From Moraxella caviae (lineage in GTDB: Bacteria; Pseudomonadota; Gammaproteobacteria; Pseudomonadales; Moraxellaceae), in NCBI RefSeq assembly GCF_002014985.1, contig NZ_MUXU01000055.1, positions 1 through 44,162 on the forward strand: a stretch of 44,162 bases of DNA, in the 5' to 3' direction. The position numbers and the translations under genes are program-made. Positions 1 through 10,480 of this stretch are shown piece by piece. The notes beneath the pieces were generated by a model, which was given only the letters and a program-made list of their open reading frames with translations, had not been told where the DNA came from and made no database searches. Each line of letters begins with the position of its first letter. Within the stretch, counting starts at the first letter, position 1.

Positions 1-410
1 GATTTTTTAGGGTGTCAAGCGTTTTTTTCAAAGTTTTTTAATTTTTTTGACTGCTCTAAGTTCAGCCTAAAAAATCAAGCTAACTTCTTGTTTTTTCAAC
101 GTTTTTTATTACGCTGTATCGCTTGAGTGGTGCGTATTATAGGGGGTGATTCACCCTTTGTAAAGCATTATTTTTATAAATAATGCAAAAAGTTTATAAC
201 TTATTGTTTTTATTGATTATTTTATATGAAATTTTTTACTTGTTTTATCGTCTTATCCTGTTGACAAGCTATCCACATCATTTGCCGTGAACTTATAAGC
301 AAATTTCATGTACAATATAGCCAGATTTGGCGCAGCTTTCGCCAAAATAATCGCAAATTATTTCTATATATAAGTCAAACGCACAACTAAACCAACAAAA
401 GACAACTTTT
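1..410. other. Intergenic region, left edge to anmK
   Basis: No gene is visible. The region is AT-rich. It holds the leftward promoter at 136-164, a short inverted repeat GGGTGA-T-TCACCC near 144-156, and a weak rightward promoter candidate for anmK with TACAAT at 311-316 and a poor -35 near 287. A CTATCCACA at 269-277 is one base from a DnaA box, but it is alone. Confidence 0.5.
136..164 (-). promoter_or_regulatory. Leftward sigma70-type promoter
   Basis: On the minus strand a TTTACA -35 (159-164) and a perfect TATAAT -10 (136-141) are separated by 17 bases. Transcription would run out of the left edge, so a divergent gene probably lies just outside. In relatives anmK is often next to tyrS, but nothing here shows which gene it is. 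The 128 bases between this promoter and the edge contain no convincing start codon with a ribosome binding site. Confidence 0.6.
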
Positions 411-1706
411 ATGAACGCAGACGATTTTTTAGCAACGCTTGGCGAGCCTGAGCTTGATTATCAAGACGGCTATTACATCGGCATCATGAGCGGCACAAGC
501 CTTGATGGCGTGGACGCGGCGCTGTGCCGTTTTTTTACGGATTTGCCAAACGATTTCACCGAGCAAACTACTTCTTATAAACAAGCCGCTTCTCACAAAA
601 AAGACGCTTCTATTTATAATGATGAAACCGCACCGTCCAGCCATGGCAAGAAAATTGAGCTTATCGCCACGCATAGCCTTGATTTTACGCCTGCGCTGCG
701 CCAAACTTTACTGGCGTTATGCATGCCAAACGGCACGGACGCACTGACTCCGAGCATGAGCGAGCTGGACTGGTTTGGGCGTGCCAGCCGTGAATATGGC
801 GAGCTGATTAGCGAACTGGTGGGCGAATTGCTTGCCAAAACCACGCTTGGCGCAGACGACATCATCGCCATCGGCTGTCATGGGCAAACGGTGCGCCATC
901 GCCCTGAGCAGGGTTTTAGTTTGCAGCTGATTGACCCGAACGTCATCGCCGAGCGCACGGGCATTACAGTGGTGAGCGATTTTCGCCGCCGCGATATGGC
1001 AGCGAACGGACAAGGCGCGCCGCTGGTGCCAGCCTTTCATCAGGCGATATTTGGACGGCAAGCGCACACGCAAGTGGTGCTAAACCTTGGCGGTATTGCC
1101 AACATCACCGTCCTACCGCCCAAAGACAGCACAGATACCGTGATGGGCTACGACACTGGCGTGGCGAACCTTTTGATGGACGGCTGGATTCATCGCCACG
1201 AGCAAAAAAACTTTGATAAAGATGGCGCATGGGCAAAAAGCGGCACCGTCCACGAAGCACTCTTGGCTAAGCTGTGCGCGCATCCATTTTTGGCGCAAAC
1301 CGCTCCCAAATCCACAGGGCGTGAAGATTTTAATCTGGCATGGCTAGACGACGTACTGGCAACGCTTGCGCCCATCGCCCCTGCGGACGTGCAAGCCACT
1401 TTGTGCGAATTTACCGCCAAAACTGCCGCCGAACAAATCGTCAAATTCGCCCAAGCGGACGATGCGCCCACTTTATATCTGTGCGGTGGTGGTGCTTATA
1501 ATACGCACCTTGCCACACGTTTTGCGCATTATTTGCCAAACTGGCACATTGACACGACAGCAGCACTGGGACTTTCGCCAACGTGGGTGGAAGCCTGCGC
1601 CTTTGCGTGGTTGGCACGACAAAATATTCTCATGCAAACGGGCAATTTGCCAGCCGTTACAGGTGCGGCGCATGGCGTGGTGCTGGGCATGGTGTGCTTC
1701 GCTTAG
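411..1706 (+). CDS. anmK: Anhydro-N-acetylmuramic acid kinase
   Basis: This cytoplasmic kinase converts 1,6-anhydro-MurNAc released during peptidoglycan turnover into MurNAc-6-phosphate for wall recycling. The 431 residues show the family pattern: GIMSGTSLDG at 24-33 (nucleotide-binding start), CHGQT at 156-160, FRRRDMAANGQGAPLVP with the likely catalytic Asp at 195, LNLGGIANI near 225, GYDTG near 246 and LCGGGAYN near the C-terminus. It is longer than the usual 370-390 residues because of an N-terminal lead of about 20 residues and a polar stretch at about 45-80. The ATG at 411 has only a weak ribosome site. A strong terminator follows, so it appears to be a single-gene unit. Confidence 0.95.
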   Translation: MNADDFLATLGEPELDYQDGYYIGIMSGTSLDGVDAALCRFFTDLPNDFTEQTTSYKQAASHKKDASIYNDETAPSSHGKKIELIATHSLDFTPALRQTLLALCMPNGTDALTPSMSELDWFGRASREYGELISELVGELLAKTTLGADDIIAIGCHGQTVRHRPEQGFSLQLIDPNVIAERTGITVVSDFRRRDMAANGQGAPLVPAFHQAIFGRQAHTQVVLNLGGIANITVLPPKDSTDTVMGYDTGVANLLMDGWIHRHEQKNFDKDGAWAKSGTVHEALLAKLCAHPFLAQTAPKSTGREDFNLAWLDDVLATLAPIAPADVQATLCEFTAKTAAEQIVKFAQADDAPTLYLCGGGAYNTHLATRFAHYLPNWHIDTTAALGLSPTWVEACAFAWLARQNILMQTGNLPAVTGAAHGVVLGMVCFA

Positions 1707-1743
1707 CGGATCTCAGACCACCTTTAACAATTTACATAGTTTA

Positions 1744-1776
1744 ACCGCCCCAGCGAATGTTGTGGGCGGTTTTATT
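1744..1776 (+). terminator. Rho-independent terminator of anmK
   Basis: Arms ACCGCCC (1744-1750) and GGGCGGT (1764-1770) pair perfectly and are followed by a T-rich run. It lies 37 bases after the anmK stop. Confidence 0.8.
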
Positions 1777-1936
1777 TTGGGTGGGTTTTGGGTGAAACTT
1801 AGATGAACTGCGGCAAATTGACCGTTTAAACAAGACAATTTAAGGAAAAACAAGCAAAATAAACCGCCAAACCAATCACTCAACCGATAAATAAAAACAC
1901 TTGTAAACTATAAAACTACAAATTGCAAAAAATTCA

Positions 1937-1945
1937 TGCTAAGAT
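1937..1945 (+). promoter_or_regulatory. Possible extended -10 promoter of fabF
   Basis: TGCTAAGAT (1937-1945) fits an extended -10 element about 60 bases before the fabF start. No good -35 accompanies it. The rest of the 1777-2006 gap is AT-rich with no gene seen. Confidence 0.35.
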
Positions 1946-2006
1946 AGGCAAAATTTACCCAATTTCAATGAAAATTTATTAAATTGACGCAAATAAGGAT
2001 AATTTC

Positions 2007-3308
2007 ATGAAAAAAACCCACCACCAAAGCCGCCCAGACCACCAAAGAGTGGTGATTACTGGCATGGGCGCAATCACCCCAGTGGGCAACGACCTTACAA
2101 CGATTTGGCAAAATTTGACCGCTGGAGTGAGCGGCATTGTCAAAATTGACAGCTTTAAAGACTTGCAAATCAGTGAATTTCGCTCGCAAATCGCAGGATT
2201 GGTGAAAGATTTTAACGCCAAAGAGTTTTTAAACCCCAAAGAAGTGCGCCGCTACGATGAATTTATGCACTATGCACAAGTGGCAAGTGCGAACGCCTTG
2301 CGCCACGCTGGGCTGATTGATGACGTGGTGGGCGACAGCCTGCCTGTGAATGTACCGAACGAGCGTTTTGGTGTAGTGATGGGTTCTGGCATTGGCGGCA
2401 TTCAAACCATTGAAAACAGCCGTGATGCGCTGCGTGATGGCGGTGCCAAAAAGACGTCGCCTTTTATTATTCCCGGGACGATTGTCAATATGCCTGCTGG
2501 ACTGATTGCCATTCGCCACAACCTAAAGGGCGCAAACCTTGCCACGTCCACCGCCTGCACCACATCCACGCACGCCATTGGCTTGGGTGCGCGGCTGATT
2601 GCTTACGGTGATTTGGACGCTGTACTGGTGGGTGGTAGCGAGAAGGCTTCCACGCCGCTTGGTATGTCCGGCTTTGGCGCAATGCACGCGCTGTCTACCA
2701 GAAATGACGAACCCACCAAAGCCAGCCGCCCTTTTGACAAAGACAGAGACGGCTTCGTGCTGGGCGATGGCGCAGGCGCATTGGTGCTAGAAAGCCTTGC
2801 CCACGCCAAAGCACGCGGCGCAACCATCTTGGCAGAACTTGTGGGCTTTGGCATGAGCGATGACGCAAGCCACATCACCGCCCCACCAGAAGACGGCAAT
2901 GGCGCACGCCGAGCCATGCAAAACACCCTAGATGACGCAGGCATCACGCCAAGCGATGTCGGCTACATCAACGCCCACGGCACAAGCACGCCTGCTGGCG
3001 ACGTTGCTGAAAGCCGCGCGATTCAAACGCTGTTTGGCGATGATATTTTAGTCAGCTCAACCAAATCCATGACGGGGCATCTTTTGGGCGCAGCAGGGGC
3101 GATTGAAGCGATTTTCACCGTCTTGGCACTGCAAAATCAGCTGCTGCCACCCACCATCAACCTAGACAATCCAGACGAGCGCTGCACTTTAGATTACATC
3201 GCCCACCAAGCACGCGCGGTAGAAAATCTAAACTACGCCATCAGCAACAGCTTTGGCTTTGGCGGTACGAACGGCAGCCTTGCTTTTGCACGCTGGCAAG
3301 ATGCTTAA
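2007..3308 (+). CDS. fabF: Beta-ketoacyl-ACP synthase II
   Basis: This enzyme condenses malonyl-ACP with a growing acyl-ACP in type II fatty acid synthesis in the cytoplasm. The thiolase-fold Cys-His-His triad is present: Cys184 in STACTTSTHA, His324 in NAHGTSTPAGD and His358 in KSMTGHLLGAAG. FGFGGTNGSL closes the C-terminal domain. The 433 residues include about 13 extra at the N-terminus before VVITGMG; the ATG at 2007 follows AAGGATAATTTC, a good ribosome site. It stands alone between two terminators, not in a fab cluster with acpP and fabD, so it may be an additional paralogue. FabB is less likely given the overall length and sequence. Confidence 0.93.
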   Translation: MKKTHHQSRPDHQRVVITGMGAITPVGNDLTTIWQNLTAGVSGIVKIDSFKDLQISEFRSQIAGLVKDFNAKEFLNPKEVRRYDEFMHYAQVASANALRHAGLIDDVVGDSLPVNVPNERFGVVMGSGIGGIQTIENSRDALRDGGAKKTSPFIIPGTIVNMPAGLIAIRHNLKGANLATSTACTTSTHAIGLGARLIAYGDLDAVLVGGSEKASTPLGMSGFGAMHALSTRNDEPTKASRPFDKDRDGFVLGDGAGALVLESLAHAKARGATILAELVGFGMSDDASHITAPPEDGNGARRAMQNTLDDAGITPSDVGYINAHGTSTPAGDVAESRAIQTLFGDDILVSSTKSMTGHLLGAAGAIEAIFTVLALQNQLLPPTINLDNPDERCTLDYIAHQARAVENLNYAISNSFGFGGTNGSLAFARWQDA

Positions 3309-3362
3309 TCGTCAAAACCACTGCCAAAATTCTTATACTGGCAAAGCACTTAAAAACCAAAA

Positions 3363-3396
3363 ACCGCTCATGATAGATTTCATGGGCGGTTTTTTG
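3363..3396 (+). terminator. Rho-independent terminator of fabF
   Basis: An 11-bp stem (3363-3373 with 3380-3390, one G-T pair) with a six-base loop is followed by a T run ending near 3395. Confidence 0.88.
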
Positions 3397-3454
3397 ATGG
3401 CTTGGCGAGCGGATAATCACACAAACACACTTTTTAAATTACGCCATCTTAAAG

Positions 3455-3495
3455 AAAACAAAAACACTTGCCAGCACAATCTCTGGCAAGTGTTT
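3455..3495 (-). terminator. Rho-independent terminator of hisBH
   Basis: Arms 3462-3474 and 3483-3495 form a perfect 13-bp stem with an 8-base loop. Read on the minus strand it runs into a T-rich tract, so it ends the hisB-hisH transcript. A parS-like site begins inside its right arm. Confidence 0.85.
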
Positions 3496-3506
3496 CACAT
3501 GGAACA
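3491..3506. promoter_or_regulatory. parS-like ParB site 1
   Basis: TGTTTCACATGGAACA matches the parS consensus TGTTTCACGTGAAACA at 14 of 16 positions. It is intergenic and shares five bases with the hisH terminator stem. Confidence 0.55.
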
Positions 3507-3587
3507 TTTTTAAATCGTTTAAATCACGCTTAAAAACAAACCAACTTTCAATCAAAAAACCAACTAAAAATCCATAAAAACAACAAA

Positions 3588-4229
3588 TTACGGTTTCCAG
3601 TTGATAAAATTGCTCAGCAATCTTAGCCCTGCATTGTGGCTTTTTTCTGGGTGAAATTGCGTGATGAACAGATTGTCCTTGATAATACTGGCGCAAAATT
3701 TTTGCCCATAATCACTGTACGCAGCGATGATGTTTTCGTTGCGCGCGTCTGTAAAATCTGGCTTGCAATAATAACTGTGCGTAAAATAAAAATGCTCGTC
3801 ATTGCAGCCTTGCCACAAAATATGGTCGGTCTCGGCACGCACTTTATTCCAGCCAACGTGCGGAATTTTAATCGGTGCGCCTGCTTCCACCCACGCATCA
3901 TCAAAACGCTCCACACTGCCGCCAATTACACCAAGACATTCCACACGGCCGCCTTCAGTGGAATAATCAAACATCGCCTGCATACCCACGCAAATCGCCA
4001 TCACAGGCTTTTCATTAAGTGCCTGCTTGACCGCCACATCAATGCCGCACGCCTGCATATGTGCCATCGCATCACGCATTGCGCCCACGCCCGGCAGCAG
4101 AATTTTATCAGCACGCTTGATGTCGTCTGGCTTATTAGTGGTGATGACGTCCGCACCTGCAGTCGTCAGCGCATTTGCCACCGAATACAGATTGCCCACG
4201 CCATAATCCAAAAGCGCAATCGTTGTCAT
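3588..4229 (-). CDS. hisH: Imidazole glycerol phosphate synthase glutaminase subunit HisH
   Basis: HisH hydrolyses glutamine and passes ammonia to HisF, which makes imidazole glycerol phosphate and AICAR in histidine synthesis. The 213-residue class I glutamine amidotransferase has its triad: nucleophile Cys80 in AICVGMQ, and His193 and Glu195 in FHPEKS. LLDYGVGNLYSV at the N-terminus and LLPGVGAM at 44-51 are typical. The start at 4229 follows AAGAGGCTGTC. It begins 9 bases after hisB ends, so the two are co-transcribed. The partner genes hisA and hisF, which follow in many relatives, are absent here because a terminator comes straight after. Confidence 0.95.
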   Translation of the reverse strand: MTTIALLDYGVGNLYSVANALTTAGADVITTNKPDDIKRADKILLPGVGAMRDAMAHMQACGIDVAVKQALNEKPVMAICVGMQAMFDYSTEGGRVECLGVIGGSVERFDDAWVEAGAPIKIPHVGWNKVRAETDHILWQGCNDEHFYFTHSYYCKPDFTDARNENIIAAYSDYGQKFCASIIKDNLFITQFHPEKSHNAGLRLLSNFINWKP

Positions 4230-4238
4230 GACAGCCTC

Positions 4239-4832
4239 TTATAGCAGATTTTTGGTGGAAGGTAATGCGCCATTGGCACGCTCGTCAATCTCGCACGCTT
4301 GGCGCAGCGCACGCGCCAACGCCTTAAACACGCTTTCAATCTGATGATGGCTGTTTTTGCCTTTTAGATTGTCAATGTGCAGCGTGATTTGTGCGTGATT
4401 AACCAGCCCAAAGAAAAATTCTGAAAACAAATCCACGTCCAATTTGCCCACATAAGCGCGTGTAAACGGCACGTCCATGTGCAGCCCCGGACGGCCAGAA
4501 ATGTCCACCACCACACGGCTAAGACTTTCATCAAGCGGCGCATAAAAATGCCCATAACGGCGAATGCCCTTTTTATCGCCCAGCGCTTCACGCAGTGCCT
4601 GACCGATGGCAATGCCCACATCTTCTACGCTGTGATGGTCGTCAATGTGCGTATCGCCCACGCATTTTACGTCCAAATCAAACAAACCGTGGCGTGTGAT
4701 TTGCTCAAGCATATGATCCAAAAACGGCACGCCTGTATCCAGCTTACCTTGACCTGTACCGTCAATATTCAAAGAAACGCTGATTTGAGTTTCGGCAGTA
4801 TTACGAGTGATGTGTGCGCTGCGAGCAGTCAT
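4239..4832 (-). CDS. hisB: Imidazoleglycerol-phosphate dehydratase
   Basis: This manganese enzyme dehydrates imidazole glycerol phosphate to imidazole acetol phosphate. The 197 residues carry both metal-binding motifs: DHHSVED at 65-71 and HHQIE at 162-166, with FLDHM at 38-42. It is the single-function form without the histidinol phosphatase domain found in Escherichia coli. The start at 4832 is preferred because AAGGAAAATT precedes the ATG; an upstream in-frame extension lacks this and does not look like the family. It is the first gene of a two-gene unit with hisH and is divergent from def. Confidence 0.95.
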   Translation of the reverse strand: MTARSAHITRNTAETQISVSLNIDGTGQGKLDTGVPFLDHMLEQITRHGLFDLDVKCVGDTHIDDHHSVEDVGIAIGQALREALGDKKGIRRYGHFYAPLDESLSRVVVDISGRPGLHMDVPFTRAYVGKLDVDLFSEFFFGLVNHAQITLHIDNLKGKNSHHQIESVFKALARALRQACEIDERANGALPSTKNLL

Positions 4833-5038
4833 AATTTTCCTTATTCGCCACCAAAATGGCATAAAATCAATTCTAAAATCAAATTCAACAAACCAAGCAA
4901 ATCACGGCTTGTGTGGTTTCAACGAACAACCAAACACCCCATTGTACACAAAATCACTGCCATTGTGGCGATTTTTTGTAACAAATGGGCTGGTTTGGCG
5001 TGAAAATCGTGCTAAATTTGGGCGCATTGCTGGCAGAT

Positions 5039-5067
5039 TTTACAATAACTGATTTATAAACTATAAT
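5039..5067 (+). promoter_or_regulatory. Sigma70-type promoter of def
   Basis: TTTACA (5039-5044) and a perfect TATAAT (5062-5067) are separated by 17 bases. The predicted start of transcription is near 5074, about 95 bases before def and before the small leader ORF at 5101. Confidence 0.75.
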
Positions 5068-5100
5068 TGACACCATATAATTGGATAATTGGGCGTTTGA

Positions 5101-5172
5101 ATGTCAGATTTTATCCCCATTGATAAAACACAACTCCCAACCCATCAAAATGACGAACTGAGAATTTTATGA
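5101..5172 (+). CDS. Possible 23-residue leader peptide before def
   Basis: An ATG at 5101 opens a 23-codon frame whose TGA stop (5170-5172) overlaps the def ATG (5169-5171) in an ATGA arrangement. It lies downstream of the strong promoter at 5039-5067. The peptide begins [13 protein letters not shown] and is polar, with no transmembrane segment. No strong ribosome site precedes it (only a GGGCG stretch). The exact stop-start overlap hints at translational coupling, but a chance frame this short is quite possible. Confidence 0.3.
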   Translation: MSDFIPIDKTQLPTHQNDELRIL

Positions 5173-5681
5173 TTTTACCAATTTTACACTACCCTGACCC
5201 ACGCCTGCGCACGGTGGCTGCACCTGTGGCGAGCGTAGATGACGAGATTAAAACGCTGATTGCCGATATGTTTGAAACCATGTATGATGCGCGCGGCATT
5301 GGGCTGGCTGCCACGCAGGTGGATCGTCATGTACAGGTGGTGGTGATGGATTTGGCAAAAGAAGGCGAAGAGCCGCAGCCAAAAGTGTACATCAATCCTG
5401 TGGTTACGCCTTTGACCGAAGAGCTGTCGCCTTATACTGAAGGCTGTCTATCCATTCCTGAAGTGTACGATGAAATCATGCGCCCTAGCCGTGTACGCAT
5501 TGAAGCACTGGATGGCGAAGGCAAGCCTTTTAGCGTGGAAGCAGACGAACTGCTGGCGGTGTGCATTCAGCATGAGCTAGACCACCTAAAAGGCATTGTT
5601 TTTGTGGATTATTTATCACGCCTAAAACAAGACCGCGCCATCAATAAAGTGCGCAAAGTCATCGCCAAAAAAGGCAAATAA
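5169..5681 (+). CDS. def: Peptide deformylase
   Basis: Def removes the formyl group from the N-terminal methionine of new proteins as they leave the ribosome. All three signature motifs of this iron or zinc hydrolase are intact: GIGLAATQ at 43-50, EGCLSIP at 91-97 (metal Cys93) and HELDH at 135-139 (two metal His and the catalytic Glu). At 170 residues it has the normal length for a gammaproteobacterial Def. It is often next to fmt; here fmt lies 25 kb away across the origin, so the pair is split. It ends at a two-way terminator shared with the convergent ABC exporter gene. Confidence 0.97.
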   Translation: MILPILHYPDPRLRTVAAPVASVDDEIKTLIADMFETMYDARGIGLAATQVDRHVQVVVMDLAKEGEEPQPKVYINPVVTPLTEELSPYTEGCLSIPEVYDEIMRPSRVRIEALDGEGKPFSVEADELLAVCIQHELDHLKGIVFVDYLSRLKQDRAINKVRKVIAKKGK

Positions 5682-5744
5682 TCGCCAAATTGACTGCTTG
5701 GCAAAACCTTGCAAGCCTTATCAAATCCTGCAAATCCTACAAAA

Positions 5745-5777
5745 AAAAATAGCTTGGCAATCCACCAAGCTATTTTT
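5745..5777. terminator. Bidirectional terminator between def and the ABC exporter
   Basis: Arms 5745-5757 and 5765-5777 form a perfect 13-bp stem with AAAAA on one side and TTTTT on the other, so it can end transcripts from both convergent genes. Confidence 0.85.
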
Positions 5778-5826
5778 ATTTTCGGCTGTTTTTGGCAAGT
5801 TTTAATAAATTTAGCAAACTCACCAA

Positions 5827-7692
5827 TTATTCGTGCATTTCACCATCCATCTCACCCAAAAATCCGCCAGATTGTCTTGCCCACAGATTGGCATACACGC
5901 CGCCTTGGGCGATTAGCTCATCGTGGCTGCCCATCTCAATGATGCGCCCTTTGTCCATCACCACAAGTTTATCAAGGCTTGCGATGGTGGATAAACGGTG
6001 CGCAATGGCAATCACTGTCTTGCCTGCCATCATGTCATCAAGGCTTTGGGTGATGGCAAATTCCACTTCACTATCAAGCGCACTGGTGGCTTCGTCCAGC
6101 AGTAAAATTGGCGCATTTTTTAACATGACACGCGCGATGGCAATGCGCTGACGCTGACCGCCAGACAGCTTCACGCCACGCTCGCCCACTTGTGTGTCAA
6201 GCCCTGTGTTACCATGCTTGTCTTGCAAGGTTTGGATAAAATCCCACGCGTGCGCAAGTTTAGCAGCGGCGATGATTTCATCGTCTGTGGCGTCAGGCTT
6301 GCCATAAGCGATGTTTTCTCGGACGGTGCGGTGCAGCAGTGCGGTGTCTTGGGTAACCATGCCGATTTGTGCGCGCAAAGAGTTTTGGGTAACGGCGCTG
6401 ATGTCTTGCCCGTCAATGCGCACTTGACCGCCATCAACGTCATAAAAACGCAGCAAAAGATTCACCAGCGTGGATTTGCCTGCGCCAGAACGCCCCACCA
6501 AGCCCACTTTCTCGCCTGCTTTGATGTGCAAATTAAAATCATCAAACAGCTTGTCAATTTTATCGCCACGCCCATAATTAAAATCCACATGACTAAAATC
6601 AATCTGCCCTGCCGACACTTGCAAAGTGCCTGCGTTTGGCTTATCGGTGATGGCGTGTGGCGTGTTCAGCGTTTTCATGCCGTCTTGTACCGTGCCGATG
6701 TGTTCAAACAGGCTTGCCATCTCCCACATAATCCACTGCACCATGCCTTTTAGGCGCAGCGCAATGCCGCTTGCCACCGCAATCGCACCCACGGTTACTT
6801 GCCCAATGCTCCACAAATACACGCCAATCGCCGTACTGCCGACAATCATCAGCAAAGACAAGCTCTCAGTTGTGGTATTTAGCACCGATACCCAGCGCAT
6901 TTGTGCGTGGACGGTGTGCATAAATTCACGCATGGCGGATTTGGCGTAATTGAGCTCACGATTTGAATGGCTAAACAGCTTTACCGCACCGATGTTGGCG
7001 TAGGCGTCCGTTACTCGCCCTGTCATCAAGGCGCGTGCATCTGCTTGGTTGCTCGCAGTCTCACGCAGCCTTGGCAAGAAAAAGCGCATGATGGCAGCCA
7101 CCGCCACAAGCCAGCCGATGAACGGCAAAAACAGCCAAAAATCCAGCCCCAGCAAAATCACGCCACTGGTAATCAGATATGCCGACACAAACGACACCAT
7201 CTCAGCGACCGTCATGATGGTATCACGCACCGCCAGCGCCGTTTGCATGACTTTGGCAGACACTCGCCCAGAAAATTCATCGTGATAAAACTGCATGGAT
7301 TGCCCAAGCATGTGCTTATGAAACCACCAACGCAGGCGCATGGGCAGCACGCCTTGCAGCACTTGAAAGCGCACCAAGTTGCCAAAAAACTCGCCGAAAA
7401 TTGACAGCACACACAAGCCCAAAATCAGCGTAATCAGGCTGCCTTTTTCTGCCCACAGCGTATCTGGCGTGTAAGTGGTGAGCCAATCCACGACATCGCC
7501 CACCCACGCAAACAGCAGCGAGCCAAACACGCCAAGCAACACCGACAGCAGCACACGCACAAAAATCCACGTCCGCGCGCCTTCGGTACACGCCCACAAA
7601 AACGCAAGCAATTTGCCTTTTTCTGGCGTGGGCATGGGACTGTCAGGATAAGCGTCCAAACGGCGCTCAAAATAATCAAATAGGGATTTCAT
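5827..7692 (-). CDS. ABC exporter, fused permease and ATPase (MsbA/MdlB-like)
   Basis: This is a 621-residue half-transporter of the type IV exporter fold, acting in the inner membrane as a dimer. The N-terminal membrane domain (about 40-330) has around six hydrophobic segments. The ATPase domain has Walker A GRSGAGKS at 400-407, the signature LSGGQ at 509-513, Walker B ILLLDE at 529-534 and the switch His565. The start is the ATG at 7692; a TTG at 7728 lacks a ribosome site. The N-terminal cytoplasmic stretch (FDYFERRLDAYPDSP) is typical of a proteobacterial multidrug or lipid exporter subgroup. The substrate cannot be read from sequence. No partner transporter gene is adjacent, which suggests a homodimer. 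Confidence 0.9.
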   Translation of the reverse strand: MKSLFDYFERRLDAYPDSPMPTPEKGKLLAFLWACTEGARTWIFVRVLLSVLLGVFGSLLFAWVGDVVDWLTTYTPDTLWAEKGSLITLILGLCVLSIFGEFFGNLVRFQVLQGVLPMRLRWWFHKHMLGQSMQFYHDEFSGRVSAKVMQTALAVRDTIMTVAEMVSFVSAYLITSGVILLGLDFWLFLPFIGWLVAVAAIMRFFLPRLRETASNQADARALMTGRVTDAYANIGAVKLFSHSNRELNYAKSAMREFMHTVHAQMRWVSVLNTTTESLSLLMIVGSTAIGVYLWSIGQVTVGAIAVASGIALRLKGMVQWIMWEMASLFEHIGTVQDGMKTLNTPHAITDKPNAGTLQVSAGQIDFSHVDFNYGRGDKIDKLFDDFNLHIKAGEKVGLVGRSGAGKSTLVNLLLRFYDVDGGQVRIDGQDISAVTQNSLRAQIGMVTQDTALLHRTVRENIAYGKPDATDDEIIAAAKLAHAWDFIQTLQDKHGNTGLDTQVGERGVKLSGGQRQRIAIARVMLKNAPILLLDEATSALDSEVEFAITQSLDDMMAGKTVIAIAHRLSTIASLDKLVVMDKGRIIEMGSHDELIAQGGVYANLWARQSGGFLGEMDGEMHE

Positions 7693-7735
7693 GGCTTTAT
7701 TCTTTAGGTTATTCTTTATGTGCAGCAAACCGCTT

Positions 7736-7744
7736 ATTATAGCA
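7736..7744 (-). promoter_or_regulatory. Extended -10 promoter of the ABC exporter gene
   Basis: On the minus strand TGC directly precedes a perfect TATAAT (plus-strand 7736-7741). The start codon is about 37 bases downstream of the expected transcription start. The -35 is weak. Confidence 0.55.
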
Positions 7745-7861
7745 GATTTTACCCCGTCAAGAATTGAGTGGTTTTGTAATTAAATTTGTCTTTGGCGCAA
7801 GACAACAGGCGAATGACTCTTACCCAGCCAAGCACACAGCCTAGGCACACCATCAGGCACA

Positions 7862-7889
7862 AAAAAGACGTGCCAAAACACGCCTTTTT
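7862..7889. terminator. Terminator downstream of thiC
   Basis: An A-rich arm at 7862-7872 and a T-rich arm at about 7879-7889 pair over 11 bp with one mismatch around a short loop. T runs occur on both strands. It sits just beyond the thiC stop. Confidence 0.6.
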
Positions 7890-7942
7890 AAATTCATCAG
7901 CTTATCAGCACTTGACTGACGATGATTTGTCAAATCATACCA

Positions 7943-9916
<1,974 letters not shown>

Positions 9917-9999
9917 TCAGACGATACTGGATAATTTTAGTCGTATGAACACTTGCCGATACGCCTTGGCATACAAGACTGCAGATGGCGGACGTGCTT

Positions 10000-10120
10000 G
10001 ATTCCTACGCAGGGACTAACCTGTTCAGGTTCAACGGATTTTGCGTTATAAGTTTCATGTGGAACACCAATGGCGCACCCACCAAAGACGCAATCTCAGC
10101 GGTCTCAAACCGCACTCCGT
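10000..10120 (-). promoter_or_regulatory. TPP riboswitch (THI element) of thiC
   Basis: Read on the minus strand, the conserved blocks appear in order: GGAGTGC near 10119-10113, CTGAGA near 10099-10094, TTGAACCTGA near 10034-10025, and GCGTAGGAA near 10010-10002. These are the pyrimidine- and pyrophosphate-binding arms of the thiamine pyrophosphate aptamer. The variable arm between the CTGAGA and TTGAACCTGA blocks holds a parS-like 16-mer. About 135 bases separate the aptamer from the thiC ATG, leaving room for an expression platform that I could not define. Confidence 0.9.
10051..10066. promoter_or_regulatory. parS-like ParB site 2, inside the TPP riboswitch
   Basis: AGTTTCATGTGGAACA matches the parS consensus at 13 of 16 positions. 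It lies in the variable arm of the thiC aptamer. Confidence 0.45.
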
Positions 10121-10174
10121 CAAGCAAATGCCAGCCTGCGCAAGTTTTTTGCTTGCACGGCTGACCTTAAGATT

Positions 10175-10203
10175 ATTGTAAAGCGTTTTCTTGTGGCAAG
10201 CAA
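10175..10203 (-). promoter_or_regulatory. Sigma70-type promoter of thiC
   Basis: On the minus strand TTGCTT (plus 10198-10203) and TACAAT (plus 10175-10180) are 17 bases apart. Transcription would start near 10168, about 50 bases before the riboswitch. Confidence 0.65.
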
Positions 10204-10380
10204 CCTTTATTTGGTTAAATTTTAAGCAAATCTGCCCAATGCCGATTTTCATCACGGCTTAAAATCAGTGCAAAAGCAGATTGCAAAGATTGTATTAACG
10301 CCTTATTAACCGCTGATTTAGCACGCCTTCATCAAAGCAAAACCACCCAAGAAAAATTCACCCCAATGCACGATTATCCC

Positions 10381-10409
10381 TTGTAGAGTTTGGCGCTTCT
10401 TGTTATGAT
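10381..10409 (+). promoter_or_regulatory. Promoter of dadA
   Basis: TTGTAG (10381-10386) and TATGAT (10404-10409) are 17 bases apart, with TGT directly before the -10 as an extended element. The dadA start is at 10481. Confidence 0.65.
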
Positions 10410-10480
10410 ATTTTCGTGGCATTTTGCCCTTCTCATTTCTTTTTAGCTTCTTATCATCAAATAATTTAGTAGGATTTCTT

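Noticed and set aside
3636..4244. Rightward 202-residue open frame opposite hisH
   Set aside because: Antisense shadow of a clear hisH gene.
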